From Mustela lutreola (taxonomy: Eukaryota > Chordata > Mammalia > Carnivora > Mustelidae): a DNA stretch of 64,000 nt. Positions 57,462 through 64,000 of the stretch are shown here, one piece after another; position 1 is the stretch's first letter; every line of letters begins with the position of its first letter. A program made the position numbers and the translations under genes. The notes beneath the pieces were generated by a model, which was given only the letters and a program-made list of their open reading frames with translations, searched no databases and had not been told where the DNA came from. The stretch is from NCBI RefSeq assembly GCF_030435805.1, contig NC_081291.1, positions 11,369,001-11,433,000 on the forward strand, written 5' to 3'.

Positions 57462-60400
57462 GTATTTTTATGTTCAGTTAGCCACTGTATAGTACATGAT
57501 TGGTTTTTGATGTAGTGTTCAACAATTTATTAGTTGCTTATAACAACCAGTGCTCATTGCAACACATGCCCTCCTTAATACCCATCACCTAGCTACCCAG
57601 TCCCCCAACCTCAGTCCCATCTGAAGCCCTCAGTTTATTTCTTGGAGTCCATAGTCTCTCATGGTTCATGTCCCTCTCTGATTTCTCCCCCTTCAGTTTT
57701 CCCTCCCTTCCCTTATGGTCCTCCATGATATTCCTTATGTTCCACCTATGAGTGAAACCATACAATAATTGTCTTTCTCTGTTTGAATTACTTCACTTAG
57801 CATAATACCCTCTAGTTTCATCCATGTCGACACAAGTGGTAGGTATTCATCCTTTCTGGTGGGTGGGAATATTCTATTGTACATATGTACACATTTTCTT
57901 TATCCATTCATCTGTTGAAGGGCATCTGGACTCCTTCCACAGCTTGTTTCTTGTGGGTATAGCTGCTATGAGCATTGGGGTGCATGCGTCCCTTATTTTC
58001 ATTACATCTATATCTTTGTGTTAAATACCTGGTAGTGCAATTGCTGGGTTGTAGGGTAGATTTATTTTTAACATCTTGAGGAACTTCTGTACTGTTTTCC
58101 AGAGTAGCTGTACCAGCTTGCATTCCCACCAACAGAGTAAGAGGGTTCCCTTTTCTCCAAATCCCTGCCAACATGAATTGGTCCCTCTTTTGTTAATTTT
58201 TGTCATTCTAACTGGTGGTCTTGCATGGTGGTTTTGTTTTGTATTTCCCTGGTGGATAGCCATGTTGGAAGTTTTTTCATATGTCTTTTAGTTATTGGTA
58301 TGTCCCCTTTGGAGAAGTGTCTGTACATGTCTTCTGTTCATTTTTTGACTGGATTGTTTGATTTTTTGGTGTTTTTGTTTTTGTTTTTGTTTTTAGTGCT
58401 GAGTGTGAGATATTCTTTATAGATCCTGGATAGCTTTGTCTTCCCGAAGATATCCCAAATATCTTTTTCCATTCCATGGTTTGCCTCTTAGTTTTGTAGA
58501 CTGTTTCCTTTGCCATGAAGAAGATTTTTATTATAACAAAGTCCCCAAAGTTCATTTTTGCTTTTGCTTCCCTTGTCTTTGGATACATGTCTTGAAAGAG
58601 TTTGCTATAGCCAATTCAGAATAGGTTAGAACCTATGTTCTCTTCTAGGATTCTGATAGATTCCTGGTTAATATTGAGATCTTTCATCTATTTTTATCTT
58701 TGTGTATGACATATAAGAATGGCTGAGTTTCCTTCTTCTCTATATGTCCAAAAGGCAGAGATAACCCCTTCCAATAGGGACCAATACCCAGCATATAATA
58801 CTAAATCTTGCTATTCAGAAAGCCAAGGAAACAATCCTGAGAACACCCAGGAGCAAGAGCTTTCTTATGTATGAAGGGAGGCACATCAGAATAACATCAG
58901 ACCTGTCTGCAGAGTTCTGGCAAGCCAGAAGATGCTGGCAAGACATATTCAGGGTACTAAATGAGAAGAACATGCAGCCAAGAATGCTTTATCCAGCAAG
59001 GCTGTCACTCAGAATGTATGAAAGAAAAAGAGCTTCCAGGACAGGCAGAAACTGAAGAAATATGTGACCATGAAGCCATTCATGAAAGAAATATTAAGGA
59101 GATTCCATAAAAGAAAAACAACCCCAAAATAATATAGACCAGAAATTTACAGAGACAATCTATAGAGATAGGGACTTTACAGGCAATATTTAATGCGCTA
59201 AATGCATATCTTTCAATCATCACTCTCAACATGAATAGCCTAACTGCTCCCTTGAAATGGCAAAGAGTTTCAGATTGGATACAAAGACAGGACCCATCCA
59301 TATGCTATCTACAAGAGACTCATTTTGAACCTAAAACATCTCCAGATTGAAAGTGAGGGGATGGAGACAATGTCATGGCAACTGACCTCAAAAGAAAGCA
59401 TGGGGTAGTAATTCTTATATCAGACAAATTAGATTTTAAACCAAAACTGTAGTAAGAGATGTAGAGAGACATTATATCCTATGTAAAGGGTCTATACAAC
59501 AAGACAATCTAACAGTTGTAAATATCTCTGCCTCCAACATGGGAGCAGCCAACTACATATGCCAGCTATTATTCAAAATCAAGACTCATATGGATAATAA
59601 TAGTAGAAAACCTTAACAATCCACTCTCAGCAATGGACAGATCATGATAAGCAGATTCATCTTTCGTAAGGAAAATATCAATAAAGAAACAAGAGCTTTC
59701 AATGACACAACTGGTACCATTGACACCAAAATTGTGTCAGTGACACAATTCCAATGACACACTGGACTAGATGGACTTCATAGATATATACAGAACATTC
59801 CACCTTAAAACAATAAAATACTCATTCTTCTCTAATGCACACAGTACTTTCTCTAGAAGATACCACATACTGGGTCACAAATCAGGTATCAACTCCATAA
59901 AACAAAACTGAGATTGTTCCCTCCATGTTATCAGACCACAAGCTTTGAAACTGGAACTCAAACACAAGAAAAAAAATGGAAGGAATTCAAATACTTGGAA
60001 GTTAAAGATGATCCTGCTAAAGAAGGATTGGGTCAAACAGGAAATTAAATAACTTAATCAATTCATGGCAACTAATTAGAATGAAAACGCATCAGTCTAA
60101 AACCTATGGGCTACTGCAAACATGGTCCTGGGGGACAGGCAGAATACAGAGCCATCCAAGCCTCTTTCAAAAAAGTAGAATAATCCAAGATGCACAAGCT
60201 AAACTTATACCTAAAGGAGCTGGAGAAAGAAGAGCAAATAAAACCAAGCAGGAGAAGAGAAATAATAAAGATTAGAGTGGAAATCAATGAAATAGAACCC
60301 AGAAAAGCAGTAGAACACATCAATGAAACTAGAAGCTTGTTCTTTGAAAGAATTAATAAGATCACTAAACCTCTGGCCAGACTTATCCAGAAGAAAAGAA

Positions 60401-60575
60401 AAAGGACCCAAATTAATAAAGTCATTAATGAAAGGGGATAGATCATGACTACCACCAAGGAAATAGAAAAAAGTATTAGAAATTATTACCAGCAATTATA
60501 TGCCAACAAGTCAAGCAACCTGCATGGAATGGATGCCTTTCTAGAAACTTATGGACTACCAAGACCGAAACAGGA
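57462..60575. mobile_element. Old L1 LINE, two opposed parts (3' half minus, ORF1/ORF2 5' half plus)
   Basis: 57462-58740 is 3'UTR plus the ORF2 C-terminal third on the minus strand. 58745-60575 is plus strand: the ORF1 C-terminal domain (58790-59055, 'RHIRITSDLSAEFWQARRCW', 'NEKNMQPRMLYPARLSLRMY'), then the ORF2 endonuclease and start of RT (59110-60575, for example '[20 protein letters not shown]'-like text at 60325-60385). The RT core between them is missing. Either one 5'-inverted element with a large junction deletion or two L1s side by side. Many frame breaks. Confidence 0.8.
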
Positions 60576-60577
60576 AG

Positions 60578-60833
60578 AAATATTTATTTATTTATTTATT
60601 AATAAATCTCTACAATCAATGTGTGGCTTAAACTCATGACCCTGATATCAAGAGTTGCATGCTCAGACTGCTGGCTGGCTCGACTGTTGGGGGAATGCAT
60701 GACTCTTAACATCAGGATTGTGGATTTGAGCCCCCGTTGGAATCAGAGATTACTTAAAAATAACATCATAAAACAAAACAAAACAAAAAAGGAGTTGCTT
60801 TCTCCACTGACTGAGCCAGCCAGGTTCACCTTG
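60578..60833 (-). mobile_element. Old CAN-SINE split by another SINE
   Basis: The tail and body are at 60578-60662 and the tRNA-like head at about 60792-60833 ('gactgagccagccaggttca'). The interruption is a plus-strand SINE. Confidence 0.75.
60663..60791 (+). mobile_element. Old tRNA-Lys CAN-SINE nested in a SINE
   Basis: 'ggctggctcgactgttgggg', 'atcagagattacttaaaaat' and an (AAAAC)n tail. The word 'gagttgc' flanks both sides, consistent with a short TSD. Confidence 0.75.
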
Positions 60834-60917
60834 ACTTTAGATTTAAATATAAATTCTGTATTTTTTTAAATATAGATTCTGACTTTGAGCCCTTTGTAGC
60901 TTAAAATTTAAAAAAAT

Positions 60918-61020
60918 AGTGCTGTGAAGTGTGTAAACCTGGTGATTCACAGACCTGTACCCCTGGGGATAAAAATATATGTTTATAAAAAATAAATTAA
61001 TTAAAATAATAATAATAATA
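60918..61020 (+). mobile_element. L1 LINE lineage 1, 3' end scrap
   Basis: 'gtgctgtgaagtgtgtaaac' through 'ggggataaaaatatatgtt' and an (AAT)n tail. Only the last 100 bases of the 3'UTR. Confidence 0.85.
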
Positions 61021-61129
61021 ATTCATTACTAAAATTAAGTTTTCCCATTCTTCTTTAAATCTCTGTGTCTAAATGTCTATATTCTTTTAATTTCATGATT
61101 TTTCAAAATTTCACTGTTTTGATTTTTTT

Positions 61130-62493
61130 ATATTTATTTATTTTCAGCATAACAGTATTCATTATTTTTTCACCACACCCAGCGCTCCATGCAATCCGTG
61201 TCCTCTATAATACCCACCACCTGGTACCCCAACCTCCCACCTCCTGCCACTACAAACCCCTCAGATTGTTTTTCAGGGTCCATAGTCTCTCATGATTCAC
61301 CTTCCCTTCCAATTTACCCCAACTCCCTTCTCTCTAACTCCCCATGTCTTCCATGCTGTTATGCTCCACAAATAAGTGAAACCATATGATAATTGACTCT
61401 CTCTGTTTGACTTATTTCACTCAACATAATCTCTTTGAGTCCCGTCTGTGTTGCTACAAAAGTTGGGTATTCATCCTTTCTGATGGAGGCATAATACTCC
61501 ATAGTTTATAAGGACCATATTTTCCTTATCCATTCATCCGTTGAAGGGCATCTTGGTTCTTTCCATAGTTTGGCGACTTGACCATTCTCTTACACCATAC
61601 ACAAAGATAAACTCAAAATGGATAAAAGACCTCAACATGAGACAGGAATCCATCAGAATCCTGGAGGAGAACATAGGCAGTAATCTCTTCAATATCAGCC
61701 ACAGCAACTTCTTTCAAGATACGTCTCCAATGGCAAAGGAAACAAAAGTGAAAATAAACTTTTGGGACCTCATCAAAATCAAAAGCTTCTGCAAAGCCAA
61801 GGAAATAGTCAAGAAAACAAAGAGGCAACCCACAGAATGGGAAAATATATTTGCAAATGACAGTACAGACAAAAGGTTGATATCCAGACTATGGACTCTG
61901 AAAAACAATCTGAGGGGTTTGAAGTGGCGGGGGGGTGGGAGGTTGGGGTACCAGGTGGTGGGTATTATAGAGGGCACGGATTTCATGGAGCACTAGGTGT
62001 AGTGAAAAAATAATGAATACTGCTTTTCTGAAAATAAATAAATTAATTTTTTAAAAAGTTGATATCCAGGATCTATAATGAACTCCTCAAATTCAACACA
62101 CACAAAACAGGCAATCATATCAAAAAATGGGCAGAAGATATGAACAGACACTTCTCCAATGAAGACATACAAATGGCTATCAGACACATGGTAAATGTTC
62201 ATCATCACTAGCCATCAGGGAGATTCAAATTAAAACCACATTGAGATATCACCTTACACCAGTTAGAATGGCCAAAATTAACAAGACAGGAAACACCATG
62301 TTTTGGAAGGGATGTGGAGAAAGGGGAACCCTCTTCCACTGTTGGTGGAAATGCAAGTTGGTGCAGCCTCTTTGGAGAACAGTGTGGAAATTACTCAAGA
62401 AATTAAAAATAGAACTTCCCTATGACCCTGCCATTGCACTCCTGGGTATTTACCCCAAAGATACAGATGTCGTGAAAAGAAGGGCCATCTGTA
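61130..62493. mobile_element. L1 LINE lineage 2, 5'-inverted, perfect 19-base TSD
   Basis: Left arm 61130-61575 is 3'UTR and ORF2 end on the minus strand. Right arm 61576-62493 is the upstream ORF2 part on the plus strand. The flanking TSD 'tcactgttttgattttttt' is at 61111-61129 and 62494-62512. Around the break about 34 bases of ORF2 are missing. A second L1 tail (61888-62057) is inserted in the right arm. ORF2 pieces stay open (61541-61870, 62241-62493). Confidence 0.94.
61888..62057 (+). mobile_element. L1 LINE 3'UTR insertion inside another L1, 12-base TSD
   Basis: A 170-base 3'UTR ('actatggactctgaaaaaca' to an A-rich tail) flanked by 'gttgatatccag' at 61876-61887 and 62058-62069. It is younger than its host L1. 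Confidence 0.95.
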
Positions 62494-62512
62494 TCACTGT
62501 TTTGATTTTTTT

Positions 62513-62939
62513 CTTCTACAAATTTTTTAAAATTTCCTTTCAATGCAAAATATGGGATTATTGAGCCTCATGTTGTACATACATATATAAGACTATTTGT
62601 ATGAAGTAATGTTTACATGCACACATACATATCTGTGTTCTTTACCCATGAATGATTTTTTGGACTCATCAAATATTTCCAAACACTTTATTTTTTCCTA
62701 ACATCAACCTGCATTAGAGATAAAGAAACAGAAATTCAGATTGATTACATGTTTTACAACTATTTAAAAAAATCTTTAAAGCTTTTGTACACTTTCTTGA
62801 ATTATATATAAATGGACTCACTCATTTATGTACATACTCTGTTTTTGTATGATTACTTCAGAAAAATTTGCATTTTAAATCTGTTTACTTTATTGTATGT
62901 CATTGTATTTCTATCAATTGCTTAAAAGAAAACACATCT
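62513..62939. other. Unrecognised AT-rich DNA
   Basis: No gene or repeat recognised between two L1s. Confidence 0.35.
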
Positions 62940-63316
62940 CTTTTAACTAATCAATGGATTCTGCAGGATATAAAGTCAATATACAAAAATTGGTCACCAC
63001 TCTGTCCATTAATACGAAACTCTCAGAAAAAGGAACTATGAAAACAATTCCATTTACAACTGCCTCAACAAGAATAAAACCTAAGAATAAATTTGAAGAA
63101 GGAGTTGAAACACCTGTTCAATGAAATCTATAAGACAATGCTGAAATAAATTGGAGGTGACACAAAGAAATGAAAAGATATTCTATTTTAATCAATTGGA
63201 AGAATCAATACTGTTAAAATGTCCATACTACCCAAAGCAATTTGTGGATTCAGTGTAATTATAGTCAATATACCAATGGCATATTTTACAGAAATGAAAC
63301 AAACACTCATACAGTT

Positions 63317-63508
63317 ATTTTTTTTAAGATTTTATTTATTTATTTGACAGAGAGAAATCACAAGTAGATTGAGAGGCAGGCAGAGAGAGAGAGAGGGAAG
63401 CAGGCTCCCTGCTGAGCAGAGAGCCCGATGCGGGACTCGATCCCAGGACCCTGAGATCATGACCTGAGCTGAAGGCAGCGGCTTAACCCACTGAGCCACC
63501 CAGGCGCC
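63317..63508 (-). mobile_element. Young CAN-SINE, first of three at one site
   Basis: Near-canonical reverse-strand SINE with head 'gagccacccaggcgcc'. It is bounded by 'cactcatacagtt' (63304-63316) and 'cactcttacagtt' (63509-63521). Confidence 0.95.
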
Positions 63509-63521
63509 CACTCTTACAGTT

Positions 63522-63707
63522 TTTTTAAAGATTTTATTTATTTATTTGACAGAGAGAGATCACAGGTAGGCAAAGAGGCAGGCAGAGAGAGGAGGAAACA
63601 GGCTCTTTGCTGAGCAGAGAGCCCAATGTAGGACTCAATCCCAAGACCCTGGGACCATGACCTGAGCTGAAGGCAAAGGCTTTAACCCACTGAGCCACCT
63701 AGGTGCC
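63522..63707 (-). mobile_element. CAN-SINE, second of three at one site
   Basis: Intermediate divergence, head 'gagccacctaggtgcc'. It is followed by 'cactcctacagtt' (63708-63720). Confidence 0.95.
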
Positions 63708-63720
63708 CACTCCTACAGTT

Positions 63721-63924
63721 TCTTTTTAAATATTTATTTATTTGTTTGTTTGTTTATTTATTTATTTTAGAGAGAGAGCAAGAGCACGAGTAAGGGGAAG
63801 GGCAGAGGGAGAAGCAGACTCCTCACTGAGCAGGGACCCTGACATGGGGCTCAATCACAGGACCCTGGGATCAGGACCTGAGCTGAAGGCAGATGCTTAA
63901 CCAACTGTGCCACTGAGGTACCAC
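63721..63924 (-). mobile_element. Old CAN-SINE, third of three at one site
   Basis: Older subtype ('cttaaccaactgtgccactg') with (TTTG)n/(TTTA)n in the tail. It is followed by 'cactcctaccact' (63925-63937). Confidence 0.92.
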
Positions 63925-64000
63925 CACTCCTACCACTTTTATGAAATCACAAAGACCCCAAACAGCAAAGCAATCTTGAGAAAGAAGAGCAAAACTAGGG

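Larger units (their letters stand above)
62940..64000 (+). mobile_element. Old L1 LINE ORF2 segment carrying three SINEs, runs off the window
   Basis: Plus-strand ORF2 text with broken frames: 'aatggattctgcaggatata', 'aaaacaattccatttacaac', 'gtccatactacccaaagcaa' and, after the SINEs, 'agcaaagcaatcttgagaaa'. It continues past the window end. Confidence 0.85.

Noticed and set aside
63304-63937. CRISPR-like or satellite array
   Set aside because: The repeated units are individually diverged SINEs with TSDs in a mammalian genome; the spacers are only target-site words.

Overview
The window is nuclear DNA of a carnivoran mammal, most likely a mustelid (ferret, mink, marten, otter or badger group). 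The main evidence is about 25 tRNA-Lys-derived CAN-SINEs. The youngest carry the body 'gtgggttaagccgctgcc...tcaaataaataaataaaatctt', a form I associate with mustelids. There are also many young and old carnivoran L1 LINEs. There is no operon structure and no CRISPR or prokaryotic gene. Only one protein-coding gene family is present: olfactory receptors (ORs) of family 7, closest in motifs to subfamily 7A.

Layout. 1-3.1 kb: mostly unrecognised AT-rich DNA with an L1 tail, a (TG)n(AG)n microsatellite and a 24-bp tandem repeat. 3.15-4.9 kb: a 5'-truncated L1 with clear target-site duplications (TSDs). About 4.95-14.7 kb: OR unit A, with an intact OR gene on the minus strand (6900-7868). 14.7-21.65 kb: stacked L1s, including one with a U6 snRNA head inside it and a solo LTR inserted in the next L1. 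About 22.1-29.9 kb: OR unit C, intact but with a shortened C-terminus (22724-23653). 30-33.3 kb: SINEs and unrecognised DNA. 33.37-34.3 kb: a broken OR pseudogene on the plus strand. 36-41.4 kb: another L1 stack, ending in a GC-rich antisense L1 5'UTR. About 41.4-54.8 kb: OR unit B, an intact OR (43949-44917). 55-64 kb: an almost continuous L1/SINE mosaic.

Units A, C and B are head-to-tail paralogous blocks. In each, a minus-strand OR has a 3' splice acceptor 14-15 bases before its ATG. Each also has a conserved block 5-9 kb upstream that looks like the non-coding first exon and promoter usual for OR genes. A and B share an old SINE and a MER20-like element missing from C, so they look like the more recent split. 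The L1s and SINEs found in only one of A or B came later.

I found no undescribed biological system. The most unusual observations are genome-evolution ones: a U6 snRNA 5' fragment inside an L1, three SINEs of different ages at one target site, a probable L1 3' transduction, several 5'-inverted (twin-primed) L1s, and loss and possible replacement of a splice donor in one OR unit. Coordinates of repeats are by eye and usually good to within about 10-20 bases, better where TSDs are stated.
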